Assembly: GCA_023213315.1 (NCBI GenBank)
Contig: JAKCPI010006266.1
Location: 82,098-146,097, forward strand
From: Euborellia annulipes
Taxonomy: Eukaryota; Arthropoda; Insecta; Dermaptera; Anisolabididae
Length of the DNA: 64,000 bases
Reading direction: 5' to 3'
Translations under genes and position numbers: made by a program
Shown here: positions 46,138 through 56,810 of the stretch, in pieces
Layout of the letters: each line of letters begins with the position of its first letter
Position numbering within the stretch: position 1 is the stretch's first letter
Notes under the pieces: model-generated
What the model saw: the letters and a program-made list of their open reading frames with translations, nothing else
Database searches by the model: none
Told to the model about the DNA's origin: nothing

Positions 46138-46771
46138 CATGGTCATATTATTTAAAAAACAACAAAATTATTTTAATTTCTTTAAATAAAAAGATTTTGA
46201 TTAATTTATTGTTAAATTATATCTAATTAGTTATACAAACCGGTTTATTAAAATAAAAAATTTAATAAAGTACTAAATAAATCTTATTTGAGATAAAAAA
46301 AAAACTCTTTTCAGTTTCTTCCATCGACTTGTTTCTTTTATGAATTCAGTTTTATATGCCAATGAAAGTTTTATTTTATTTTTTTTTATGAATAAAATCG
46401 TGGACTAGCGCCAGAGGCGAAGTCTTCTTGAATCAACCTTGAAAAAGGTGAATTTGTATTTTATCTAATTATCTATTTAAACTTTTAAATGGAATATTTT
46501 CTAACAAATTACTTTCGAATTGTTTATGTTTGACAATTAAATTTTAATTATTGATGATTGGTTCAATTAATATTTAATTAGGAGTGAAGCTAAAGAGGAA
46601 AAAAAAAATATATTTATAAATAATTAGTCAAAAAAGAAGTCGACATAGGAAAGATAAAACGTGTTTTTTAACTTTTATAAATTGCTTTATATTAAATAAT
46701 ATTATATAGTCTAATCTTGAAATCTATTTAGAAGAAATTTTAGGGTGAATGTTACGGTTTTCAAAATTCAA

Positions 46772-46850
46772 AAAACTGGTATGATCGTCGCACAGGGCAC
46801 TCTCGGATCTTCGGTAATTGAAAGTAGTCTTCTATGATTGTCTCCCCATT
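46772..46850 (+). repeat. A-element hairpin relic
   Basis: ACTGGTATGATCGTCGCACA...CTTCGGTAATTGAAAG...TGATTGTC is a decayed solo copy of the terminal hairpin. Confidence 0.5.
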
Positions 46851-46894
46851 TGAGCTAACATATACTAGTTTTTTTATTTGTTAAAGGCATCTGA

Positions 46895-47062
46895 AGCTAT
46901 TTAGACCCCATACCAATTTATTTCAATTCATTGGTATAAAATTCAAATGAAATAAATTTCTTGTCTGGGTCGGGATGCGAACCCCTGAACTTTGGCATCA
47001 GAAGCTAATACTCTACTTCAGAGTCATAGGTCCGGAATACATTTTTTCGGCAACTGAAGTCA
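46895..47062 (-). mobile_element. tRNA-derived SINE, second family
   Basis: On the minus strand the head GACCTATGACTCTGAAGTAG...GGGGTTCGCATCCC is followed by 'gaaatttatttcatttga' and 'tggggtctaaatagcttcag'. A reverse core piece TTTCGGCAACTGAAGTCATT at 47044-47063 belongs to an adjacent copy. It is closely related to the head at 48610. Confidence 0.6.
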
Positions 47063-47281
47063 TTTTAACCCCGCCCCTAATTATTTCAATTGATCCGGCA
47101 GTACACTAGAATTCATATAAACAGAGAAAAATATTTTGATTTATTATATTGTTACTAAGAAAAATGTAGAAGTAATTGAACTTCAAACAATTATTATATA
47201 AAATGAGTTCATATTTTCTGTCTATTCATTATTAGGTGATTTTAAATTGATGAAAGACTTAAAAAAATAATGTCAATGAAA

Positions 47282-47545
47282 TTTTTTTTTTTTTTTTTTT
47301 ATTTGAGGGAAAAGCCTAAATTATGGCATAAAAACCCTCAATAGCCTACAAAAAAAAAAAAAAAACATTCCCCGTTTATTTACACCTGGTGCATCGTGCA
47401 CGGAGGCACGCACCAACCCTTGTACCGGTATCTAGCTCGAGAGCCAACAACCCGGCTCCCTATGTTGGGAGTGAGAGGCTCTTCACCTCTCTACTCCCCA
47501 AAAATCAGTCCCTTTCGGGACTGGTCCCCTCTCTTCCCCCCTCTC
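47282..47545. repeat. Poly-T/poly-A flanks and retroposon relative
   Basis: A T21 run and an A19 run precede CCCCGTTTATTTACACCTGG...GGCACGCACCAACCC. That resembles the 3' part of the retroposon at 58382-58928 (CCCCGTTTATTTACCCGAGG) but is strongly diverged. A SINE core in reverse (TTCGGCATCTGAGGCC) lies at about 47620-47637. Confidence 0.45.
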
Positions 47546-47954
47546 ATTCAATTTCTCAATTAAAAATATTTTATCAATTCATTCTAGAATATTTTCATCA
47601 TCTTTCTTTTGAGGTTTTTATTCGGCATCTGAGGCCTTGTCTCTATTTTTATAAATAAATTGTCAATATAATAATCAATATAATGTTTATCGCTTGGAGC
47701 GAGAAGCGATCCCCTGACCTCTAGCAGAAGAAGTGAGATAGTTGTTTTAGTAGTTGAGTTTGATATTCATTATGAATCCATGATGTTTTGTATCTCCACA
47801 TGACATATACAATATCAAGGTTCTCGAGACTTAACATTCAGAAAAAATAAATGTAGACTACTTCAAGAGTTGACTTCTAATCTTGGTTAAATAGAATTAG
47901 TTGTTAAAATATTTTTTCAGCTGAATAGAATACTAAAGATGAAAAAAAATTTAT

Positions 47955-48149
47955 AGCATCTCTATGTTGGTTTTGACGAACATAATAAGGATTGGCACCA
48001 GGAACTAGCTAATCAGTATGGAGCAAGGAACTGTCCAAGAGCATCCGTCTCTATCCTGTCCGTGCATTGCAATCCCGATAGAAACAAGAAGCACAAACAG
48101 GCCATCATGCCAAAGAAACGACCTTGGTTTTCCACCATCGCACATACAT
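47955..48149 (+). other. Open stretch of about 62 codons, unknown
   Basis: Between stops, the plus strand reads 'HLYVGFDEHNKDWHQELANQ' then 'SVHCNPDRNKKHKQAIMPKK'. The composition is protein-like and more G+C-rich than the surroundings. No family is recognised. It could be a decayed exon or processed copy; the minus-strand 64-codon frame overlaps it. Confidence 0.2.
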
Positions 48150-48609
48150 AGACTCTACCACTAATACCAGTACAACTGGACAAACAGCCTTCCAGCAGCA
48201 ACAACAACTAAACTAAACCGACGAGTCAGCTGCCCCCGGAGCGAAAAACTGCAAAAATTTTATTGGACAGTATGAGTTAAGGAATGCTAGGTCACTTGCC
48301 AGATGCACTTAGGGCGATCATGATTAGGAATGCAACTTTGTGTTGAGGTGAAGTAAAGAATATTTTAATTTTTGAATATTAATATTCATATCATGACTGG
48401 TCTTGGTCTCTCTGTTCTCAATTAAACGATAGTAAACATGAATTTATATTTTTAAAAAAATGAGTAATATAAATAGAAAAAAAGATGGGAATTGAGAATG
48501 GAAGAAGAAACGCTCTATGCATCGGGAAGTATTTATAAAATCAAAAATCTATGATTGGATTTGATTTGTGTCAATAGATAAGATGCGCAAGGTGAAATTT
48601 TTTTTATAA

Positions 48610-48692
48610 TTTTTGTCGCAAGAGACAGGACGCAAACCCTTAACCTTTGGCACCAGAAGCTAATGCTCTAGCCCTGAGTCACAGGTCAAGAG
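48610..48692 (-). repeat. tRNA-like SINE head
   Basis: On the minus strand: GACCTGTGACTCAGGGCTAG, AGCATTAGCTTCTGGTGCCA and AGGGTTTGCGTCCTGTC, collinear with the head at 46.97-47.03 kb. Confidence 0.6.
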
Positions 48693-48699
48693 GGTTAGG

Positions 48700-49660
48700 A
48701 ATTTTAAAATAATTAAAAAAATAATAATAATATTCCTTTATACTAAAAAAATATGGGTAGGAAATTAGACTTTATGCGACAGAATGCAGCAAAAGGAGTG
48801 AGTGACAATTATGCAGAAGTAACCAAATTGTTTTTGAAGTTTTTCATTCAAAATAATAAGATTATAGAAATTGTAGACAAAAGTAATACTGCCAGTTGAC
48901 TCACAAGTTATTAAATATTTACTATATTTTTTAGTAAGAAACATCAAATTTGATCGATCTAGCTTGTTACTTTTTTAAGATATCCTGATTACCCAGACAT
49001 AATTCAAAAATTACTTTTTTTTGACTGACTAAACGGTCTAAACCACAATTTTGGGGTTAAATGTTTTTACGGTTACAATACTTTCTCCACTTCGTATACG
49101 AGAAAGTAAAAACATATATTAAACAAGACTCCAGAGTGAAAATTTTTTGCCTATAAATTACAAGGAAGAAGTATTGTTTCATTTCAAGATTTTTTTTCCC
49201 CTAAAAAGCAAGATTTCGATACTTAATAATCCAATTCTCATTTCTGGTCTGGAAAAATGTTTGACGAAAAAAAAAAAAAATTTGTATCCAGTTGACCTTC
49301 TAGCTTCGCGACCGAAATGGTCATCAGCTAGCTTTTGCGAATCGTAAAACTTTTTCTAAGAATTTTAATATGTAAAAAAAATATATATACATATATATAA
49401 TGAAGAATAAAAAAAAAAACAAAGTTGTTCTTTAATATGATTAATGAATTTCTCCTTGAAATTCTCGCCAAAAAATCTCGCTCTCATATTCGCCTTTGAA
49501 TTATTTGAAACATATTTCGAAAGACTTCTATTTATTGCTAGTCTTAGAAACTATAAATTGTGGGTTAAACATATATTTTGACGTTAAGATGTAAAGGAAA
49601 CATATAGAATCTTCGTTTTGATAATTAAATTGCCAGAAATTTTCAATTAAGTTCAATGAG
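48700..49660. other. A+T-rich sequence, no gene seen
   Basis: Only a degenerate A-element terminus (CTTTCTCCACTTCGTATACG) at about 49078-49110 was noted. Confidence 0.45.
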
Positions 49661-49666
49661 TGTTTA

Positions 49667-49835
49667 AAAAATCTGGTGTGACTGGCGCAAAGCACACAAC
49701 TTTCTCTTACCTTTCGGTAACAGAAAGTTGTGCACCGTGCTGGTCATACCAGAATTTTGTGTCGAGATATATTTAACTTACAGTTTATATTTAGTTTCCC
49801 ATAGCAAATCAGTTTCAAACTTTACCGCTTCCAAT
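49667..49835 (+). mobile_element. A element, hairpin end fragment
   Basis: The hairpin TCTGGTGTGACTGGCGCAAA...GGTCATACCAGA is well kept, followed by 'gtgtcgagatatattta'. The rest is lost. Confidence 0.8.
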
Positions 49836-49893
49836 TTATAAGTAAAAAGTAAAAAAAGTCAATTAATTCAAAATTTTCATAGGCTCTGTGTAT

Positions 49894-50085
49894 CAGGGCC
49901 GGAACTAGGAGATTTTTTAGGGGGGACAAAATTTAATTTGCCGCCCCCTCCTTAAAATTTTTTATACAAAAATCATATAATTTTACCTTTTTTTTTAGTA
50001 AATCTTTCTTTAATTTCCCCCCCCCCATGATATCTGCCGCCCGGGGCACATGCCCCCACTGCCCCCCCCCCTAGATCTGGCCCTA
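49894..50085 (-). mobile_element. CAGGGCCGGA hAT-like MITE, copy 2
   Basis: The 192-bp element has ends CAGGGCCGGAACTAGG and CTAGATCTGGCCCTA. It is flanked by a perfect 8-bp duplication CTGTGTAT (49886-49893 and 50086-50093), which confirms the hAT-type target. It is the reverse of 32917-33111. Confidence 0.9.
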
Positions 50086-50349
50086 CTGTGTATTTTAAAT
50101 GTTGACTACTTGAAATAAACTATGGTTATTTTTCAAAATTTTAATGTCACAGTTGGATATTTTACTAAATAAATACAAAATATTCGAAAGAAAAAAATTT
50201 TAAAATGTTAAAAAGTTTTAAAGGGATTTATATCCTTATTATATCGTTTAAAACGAAATTAAAATGCAAATCCTCATAGGGATTTAACATTGGCTCTATG
50301 GTAGGAAGTGCCGAAAAGTGAATTTGAAAAATCTGAAATCTTTCCTAGT

Positions 50350-50755
50350 AAAGTGTGCTTCAAAACGCCTTTAGGGCAAAATGAGAATATATATTTTAAA
50401 GAGCATGTAAAAAATAATTTATTTTTGAATTTTAAACAATTTTGGTGGAGCGAATTTTGAGAAAATCGAATAAAACCTAAAGAGTACATCAGTAAAGTAT
50501 TAGTACTTTTTGTCAAATTTTGTTCAAAAGTTTATTTTGGGTGTCCGGGTCGGTACCTAACTTAAATATAAAATTTCAATCCGGTAGCTCAATTATCGTT
50601 ACACACAGACACACAGACAGACAGACCATTTTGCGTGGTCCACTTTTTTGAACTTAAAACATGTATATCTATCACAATCTCGATATCGAATTTTTGACAT
50701 GATCGCAATACTTTCTCTCTATATATATTTCATATATAGGGTAAGAGAAAATAAA
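50350..50755 (+). mobile_element. A element, lacks hairpin end
   Basis: It runs from 'agtgtgcttcaaaacgc' through 'ggagcgaattttgagaaaat', ACACACAGACAGACAGACC and 'atcgaatttttgacatgatc' to GGGTAAGAGAAAATAAAA. Confidence 0.85.
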
Positions 50756-50759
50756 AATC

Positions 50760-51720
50760 AGAGATAGATGGGCTAAATTTTTTTTTTTTTTTTTTACAAA
50801 GTTAATTATTTCTTCCGCAAACACCTTCTATCAAGATCAGGTGTTTGGAGAAATGAATGGATGTCAATGAATTAATAAGAATAAGGCCTTGAGTTGTTCA
50901 GTTTGCAACAAAACAAAAAGATAATCATTGAGTTAACAGGCTCATTAACATAATACTTTAGGAGACTTGACAAAAGCGGTTTTTTATTTATAACTATACT
51001 ACAAGCTTTATAATCAGTGTATTAATAAACAAGTATTAAAAGATTTATTTTTAATTAAATTAATTAATAACTAAGCTAAGTAGCTAAGAGATGTTTAAGT
51101 GGGTGTGGAGAATAAAAAATAAATTTTGCGAGATTAGATGAAAATTATTGGCCCATGGAAGGTTGATAGTCGCGAGTGGATGGTATTCTATTGATTATTT
51201 TTTTATTAGAAAAAATAATTTAGACAAAAATAAATTTTTTTTGACTTTTGCTTATGCAAGGGGCTGAAACATCAGTAATAAAATACATTTGACTGCCGAA
51301 AGTCTTAAGTTTTTTTGACTTGGTCACATATAAATATTATTTTAATGAAATAATGTTCATTTATATTTACAACTAAATGTTAGCATTAAATTAATACCGG
51401 GATCTTCATTTATTTATGTTCATAAACATTTCAAAAGCCTCGGCACTTCGTGATGTTGCATTTCAATTTCTAAGTCCAGTCACTGGTCTTGAATTTTTAT
51501 TTTCAGTCAACCAATAGTCAATAGTGATATTTTTTAATTTTAATAAAATACAACATTGGAGGGGAAAAAAGGGGGGGGGAGTAGTAATTTTTAAATCAAA
51601 AAAATCCAGAGACCAATCAACTTTTAAAAATTGAGAATAAATATTTATTGCTAAAAAAAAAACTTAGTAATTAATTTTCTTATTTCAAATTAACATTTGG
51701 ATCAATAAATATAAAATTTT
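50760..51720. other. A+T-rich sequence, no gene seen
   Basis: No feature is supported. Confidence 0.5.
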
Positions 51721-51737
51721 TTTCAAAAAATCTTATT

Positions 51738-51818
51738 GGGCCCTGAGGAGAGAGCCTCTATCGAGACCGAAACGTCGGCCCAAAACTATTCAAGAAAAAA
51801 CTTTTGGCTGCCAGTCTT
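51738..51818 (+). repeat. Hammerhead-like motif and flank
   Basis: GGGCC-CTGAGGA, a helix ending CTC-TATC-GAG-ACC, GAAACGTC, then GGCCC, which pairs with the first GGGCC. The flank ending TTTTGGCTGCCAGTCT matches the minus-strand copy at 1.08-1.18 kb. Confidence 0.5.
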
Positions 51819-51825
51819 TACAAAA

Positions 51826-52213
51826 TCGGCCAAAGAGTACTAGTACTTTATTGAAGTACTTTGTTTTTTTTCGATTTTCTCAAAATTCGCTTCAAACGAT
51901 TTTGATTAAAATTCAAAAATCAATTATTTTTTAGATGCTCTTTAAAATGTATATTCTCGTTTTGCCCTTAAAATTGTTTGAAGCACCACTTTACTCTTGT
52001 GCTTCATAGAAAAGATAGGAGAAATGGTTGCCATGGTAACAAAATATAAATATTTTCCCATACTTATAAATTTTACATCTTGAATTTTAATATATCGGCG
52101 GAAACTAAATATATGTCGACACGAAAAATCTGGTGTGACAAGCACAGAACACAACTTTCGATTACCGAAGGTAAGAGAAAGTTGTGTGCTGTGCGACAGT
52201 CACACCAGATTTT
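51826..52213 (-). mobile_element. A element, hairpin half
   Basis: 'caaaatcggccaaagagta', 'gatgctctttaaaatg', X-box GTTGCCATGGTAAC (52027-52040), 'gtcgacacgaaaaa' and the full hairpin TCTGGTGTGACAAGCACAGA...GACAGTCACACCAGA. The (CA)n half is absent. Confidence 0.9.
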
Positions 52214-52219
52214 TTTTAT

Positions 52220-52920
52220 TTGGATTAGGTAAAAAAATAATAATAACTCTAGGTTTTATCGAAATACAAAAGCAGTATGTAGGATCTTAGGCTGGGGTTA
52301 ATTTTGAGTAGAATTTTTTGAACTATAATTTCTACTTTGTAGATATTTTTTTTTTTTAAATTAATAAGTACCATCTATATTAATAAACTACCAAGACAAG
52401 AAATTTAAAACATTTTCAAGATGATGAGAAGTAAATTGAAAATAGATCATAAAGATGAATGAATCAGAATTTCCAAAATATTTAAGGGGTTCAAATCGTA
52501 TATCCGTTGTATAAGAGTAAAAATATTACATAAAGGGTATTGGTATTCTAATAATGTTAAATAAGAGACAAAAAGGCCGTTTGCCAAAGAGGCAGAGTGG
52601 GTGGATTTCAGGAGGCCTTCAGAAGGGGAGAGACTGGCATAAAAATAACCATAACCTCAGATTCAATAAAAACAAGGCCAGCTGTTCATGTCGAACTCTA
52701 TCCATCTTAGAAGTATTAGTTATGGATGTTAATGTTCATAGAGGATAGACGATCAAAATAAATTAAAGAAATTAAACAATTCTATAGTGAACATGAAAAA
52801 AAAAATAAGTTGAACTAACAAGTAAGTGGAATTAAATTAGGATATTTTTCAGTTGAAATTTATTAATGATACTGCCTATACATGAACTATTATTGTCAAA
52901 TAAGTTTAATTTATCTGACT
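52220..52920. other. Mostly A+T-rich, no gene seen
   Basis: The plus-strand frame 52554-52748 is basic and shows no domain, so I do not call it a gene. Confidence 0.4.
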
Positions 52921-52924
52921 GCAT

Positions 52925-53005
52925 GGGACACGAATTCGCACCCCTTGTCTTTTAAAGGTTATAAATATTGGCAGTGACACAAACTCTCTACGGGGAGACA
53001 GAATT
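52925..53005 (-). repeat. tRNA-like SINE head, decayed
   Basis: On the minus strand CCCCGTAGAGAGTTTGTGTC...AACCTTTAAAAGACAAGG...GCGAATTCGTGTCCC resembles the head at 10.33 kb (AACCTTTAAAGCCAAGGG). Confidence 0.4.
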
Positions 53006-53055
53006 ATCATATTAAATGTTATATATTGGTAGAAAAAAAAAGGAAGTGCATTTAG

Positions 53056-53086
<31 letters not shown>

Positions 53087-53128
53087 TTAATCTTAGCCTC
53101 ACGCTAACGTTTCGATTCCCATAAGGTA

Positions 53129-53385
53129 CAAGAGCGGATCCAGAGTTGTTTCTAGGGGAGGGGGTGAGGGTAATCTGGTGTGAATTGTCGCACAGCACAC
53201 AATTTTTTTCTTAATTTCTGTAATTTAAAGGCGCATTCTGTACTTGTTTGCCAGAATATAAATACAAATAAATTTTTAAAATTTTACATTAAAAAATAAA
53301 TTTTTTTTTCGAAAAAAAGTATTTTTTTCAAATCTGGGGGGGGGGGTAATTATCCCCTTTACCCCCCCCCTTGTATCCGCCCTTG
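53129..53385 (+). mobile_element. CAAGGGCGGATCC hAT-like MITE, intact ends
   Basis: The ends CAAGAGCGGATCCAGAG and CCCCTTGTATCCGCCCTTG are inverse. It contains TCTGGTGTGAATTGTCGCAC (the A-hairpin half), 'aaaggcgcattctgtac' and flanking poly-G. It is preceded by a T30-type run. No 8-bp TSD was found here. Confidence 0.8.
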
Positions 53386-53464
53386 GGTAGGGAGCATCTC
53401 CTGAGCATAGAGACTAGTCATAATAGGTGAGATTTCCTTGGTGTTCATAATAAATACGGGATGG

Positions 53465-53656
53465 GTTCTAAATGACCTTCAATGACGAAAAAGGCCTTAA
53501 ATTATAAAAAAAAGACATCTCGAAATCTAATGCCGGAACCTAAATATATGTCGACACAAAAAAAATCTGGTGTGACAAGCACAAAACACAATTTTCAATT
53601 ACCGAGAGTAAGAGAAAGTTATGTGCTGAGCAACCGCACACCAGATTTTTTTTTAG
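53465..53656. repeat. SINE core and A-element hairpin
   Basis: A SINE core relic (AAATGACCTTCAATGACGAA...GGCCTTAAAT) lies at about 53471-53503. It is followed by an A-element end on the minus strand (53528-53656) with hairpin TCTGGTGTGACAAGCACAAA...CGCACACCAGA. Confidence 0.65.
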
Positions 53657-53699
53657 CTGCAGTGGTATTGTAGTGGTTTATATTTTAACCGGAATAAAC

Positions 53700-54780
53700 A
53701 GAATATATTACAAAAAAAAAAAAAAAAAAAAAAATTATAAAAAATATTTTATTTTGCTAGGCTAATACATGGTCATAATCCTAGACTAGGCGAGATTGAG
53801 TTAGTAACATAGTGAATTTTATTTAGTATAGAGTTAATAAGTCGGTATTTTTAAGATAATCAAGGAATAATCGTACTGTAGTTTTTAGCACCCCTGGCAC
53901 CTGACGCGGATCGGGGGATGGGTCCCATGACTCGGAAGAAAATTTTCTCATGGGGAGGGGGTGGTGGGGAGATTACTTTCTATCATGATTACCATCTAAT
54001 TGAAATAAAAAAGAATCTCGTCTCTTAATTTGCAAACAGAAGGTGAACCAGCTAAGAGAGCCTCGAGTAATTTCCAATTTTTAAAATAATAAGAACAAAT
54101 AATTTTCGAAAATATAAAATTCAAATTGACCTTTAAAAAAATCAAGTATACAATACTAAATGATTAATTTCAATGAGTTAATGTTATTTAACATTTCAAC
54201 GTACATAAACATTACGCAAGTGTTAAATCATAAATTGAAATTTTTTTTTTTCAAACCTAAATTTATAGTCTACTTTGTATAATCAATTATTCAATTAAAG
54301 TCTTGAATAAACGGATGAAAAACATCGCATAAATTTTCAATTATTTATTGGCGCATAGTTCAATATCATAAGACAAATTATTACATCCCATGTACTTGGA
54401 CAATCCTTATTAGTGGAAATGGAATCTTTCAATGTTTCAATTACAATAAAAAATTTATAAATCTCTTGGTTAGAAAGAAATTTATCCGGTGGTGAGATTA
54501 ATGGCTTGATCATTAACCATATATATATTTCATAGAATTTTTGATTCATTTTAATGGTTTATAAAGATCCACCTTTCAACAACACTTTAGTGTTTTAATA
54601 GTTGTAAAATATAAAAGAAGTTTTAGGAAATTTATTTCAACTACAAAGAAAGAGAAAATTTCTTGAGAAAATATTTAAATATAGAATATATTAATGTTTT
54701 AGGGTAGAATAATCGGAGCTCAGGGAATGCAGTAATATTAATTATACTCAAGGGCCGTAATACGAAAATATAACCGGTCA
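53700..54780. other. Mostly A+T-rich, no gene seen
   Basis: A poly-A run lies near 53712-53733 and a G-rich patch at about 53950-53980. No gene recognised. Confidence 0.45.
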
Positions 54781-54784
54781 ATAA

Positions 54785-54975
54785 GTAATCAGAAAATATT
54801 TTCGGAGGGTGGGGGAGAAGGGCTTGGATGATCCGAGATTAGTCCCCTCTTCTCCCGGGGGCCTGACAACGGAGAAGAGCATTATTCGGTTAAGCAATGC
54901 TAAGCGCGGCGAAAGCTAGGGTTGGTAACAGCGAGCAATTAGCGTGTGGAACATTACCCGGTAGCCATCAGTACT
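54785..54975 (+). repeat. G+C-rich segment, possibly 5S rRNA-derived
   Basis: The stretch 54899-54943 begins GTTAAGCAATGC and includes GCGCGG and GGTTGGTAACAGC. It aligns without gaps, from memory, to the internal promoter part of 5S rRNA (GTTAAGCAACG...GCGCGG...GATGGGTGACC), at roughly two thirds identity. If real, it could be a decayed 5S pseudogene or SINE3-type head. It is not a functional 5S gene. Confidence 0.25.
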
Positions 54976-55138
54976 ATGTATTTAAACTCAAGAAATGTAT
55001 CACCATATTTCAATAATAATTTTTAGGATTTCGGGTGGATATGGGTGAACCCTCATATCCCCCCTAGCCCCCAAGGCCCTGACTCTACTTAAAATTATTT
55101 TAATATTTAAGACTGGAGATTTATATAAATTATTATCC

Positions 55139-55293
55139 AACACACACACACACACACACACAGACAGACCATGTCGCAAAAACCACTTTTTTTGGATTCA
55201 GGGGACCTCAAAACGTGTATATCCATCAAAATCTCGACATCGAATTTTTGACATGAATCCAATACTTTCTCTCTCTATATAATAACATATACT

Positions 55294-55344
<51 letters not shown>

Positions 55345-55358
55345 GTAAGAGAAAGTAA
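55139..55358 (+). mobile_element. A element, 3' half with expanded (TA)n
   Basis: (CA)n, CAGACAGACCATGTCGC, the 'ggattcaggggacctcaaaa' block and the tail are present. The terminal TATATA tract has grown to a (TA)n microsatellite (about 55288-55340) before GGTAAGAGAAAGTAAAA. Confidence 0.85.
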
Positions 55359-55488
55359 AAAACGACCGAGCTCCGGCTCAGTCAACCTGAAACTAATTTT
55401 GAAACTGGCAGTAAATTAATTAAAAAAAAAAAAAAAAATGTATCTAAATGCACTGTACCGTTCTGCCTGGACCCTGGTACATATCGTT

Positions 55489-55613
55489 ACAATAAATAAT
55501 ATAGGTGGGAACCTTTCATCCAACAAAAAATAAATAATATAGGTGGGAACCTTTCATCCAATAAATAAATAAATAAAATACAGGTGGGAACCTTTCATCC
55601 AATAAATAAAACA
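55489..55613 (+). repeat. Three-copy tandem repeat
   Basis: GGTGGGAACCTTTCATCCAA occurs three times, separated by AATAAATA-rich spacers of varying length (period about 38-44 bp). Confidence 0.9.
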
Positions 55614-55979
55614 GTATATAAGGGGGGGTATGACTTTTACACTTTTTTTTTAAGATTTCCTGTATCATGACTCAATCAACTCTTGTGTCAATGTATTTTT
55701 TTTTATAATGATTTACAAAAGTTAATTAACACTATTAGTGATTCATTAAATATTTAAACATATTGTTTTCAAAATTCTGATTTATCAATTTTAGAATTCT
55801 AATATTTAGAGAGTTGTGGGATGATTTCTATTAGATGACAGTTTATTGTCAAGAAAATTCCTTTTTTTAAAGTGAAACTTTATTTATATCGGCACAAATT
55901 TTTTCGCTCTTCTATCACGATGTCGCGTTACATGTCGTGACGTCAAGCCGTGACGTCACAAGCCGAGACGTCACCAAAG

Positions 55980-56336
55980 ACTCGCACCAGGTTTCTTGGC
56001 ATATACTCCGAAACTACTGGTCCGATTTTCATGGTGGTTTTTTTTTTAATGGGTAAAAAATTATCCAGGGGTGGTTTTAGGATATCATTATATCAAATTA
56101 GGGGTAGGGAACCCCCCTTATCAGGGGTTCACAAATCACTCACCCGATTTGAATAAAATTTAAAATGACGCTTCTTTAGGGGGTAAATAGTTTAAAAATG
56201 ATATTTAAGACCTCAGAAAGTTCTATCGGACCTACCAGGGGGGACCCTCCCCCCTAAAATGTATTTTTCAATCGATTTTATTAAAATTTAAAATAGTCAT
56301 ATCTCGAGACGCCGCCAGCCAGGGCCTACCATTGCT
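55980..56336 (+). mobile_element. Possible Helitron-like segment
   Basis: It ends GAGACGCCGCCAGCCAGGGC...CATTGCTAG|T, similar to the end of 39275-39519. The preceding CTCCGAAACTACTGGTCCGA with TTTTCATGG resembles sequence common in animal Helitrons. The left boundary is not clear. Confidence 0.35.
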
Positions 56337-56412
56337 AGTTTTTTATAAGTTAAAATTAAAAAACGCGATTTTAATACCCTAAATTGAATAATTTTCGGAA
56401 AATTTTCAGTTA

Positions 56413-56810
56413 AGGTGCGCGTCTCTAGGTGTTAATTTTGGGAGTTTCCAGCGGCCACAATTTTGAAGCTATCAACCTCAAATTTTTTTTTTAATTAAAG
56501 CTATTTATAATATCTACAACTTATAGAAACCCTTTTTTTGATTTTCGAAAAAATAAAATTTTTTTTAGATTAATCGCATTAAATAAAAGATATTTAAAAA
56601 AAATTCGCTCTATATCTTATAGATAATTAAATTAGTAATCATTGTGTTAAAGAATAATTAATTTTCTACTCTTAATTAATTAGCTTGAAAAATTCAAATG
56701 AAATGGAATAAATCCCTTGTATCCCTATGGGAAAAACTAACGCCATCTCTTGCCGCCTACAGTAACTCGGTACTGAATCGTCTTCTAACGGCCTTTTGGG
56801 ACGCGCACCT
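56413..56810 (-). mobile_element. AGGTGCGCGTCTC MITE, copy 1
   Basis: The 398-bp element has ends AGGTGCGCGTCTC and GGGACGCGCACCT, preceded by TTA and followed by TAA. The interior (GGCGGCAAGAGATGGCGTTA on the minus strand, TTGTAGATAT-like words) matches 63588-63989 in the opposite orientation. Confidence 0.8.

Noticed and set aside
47389..47658. 89-codon plus-strand frame
   Set aside because: It spans a diverged retroposon fragment and a reversed SINE core; no domain is visible.
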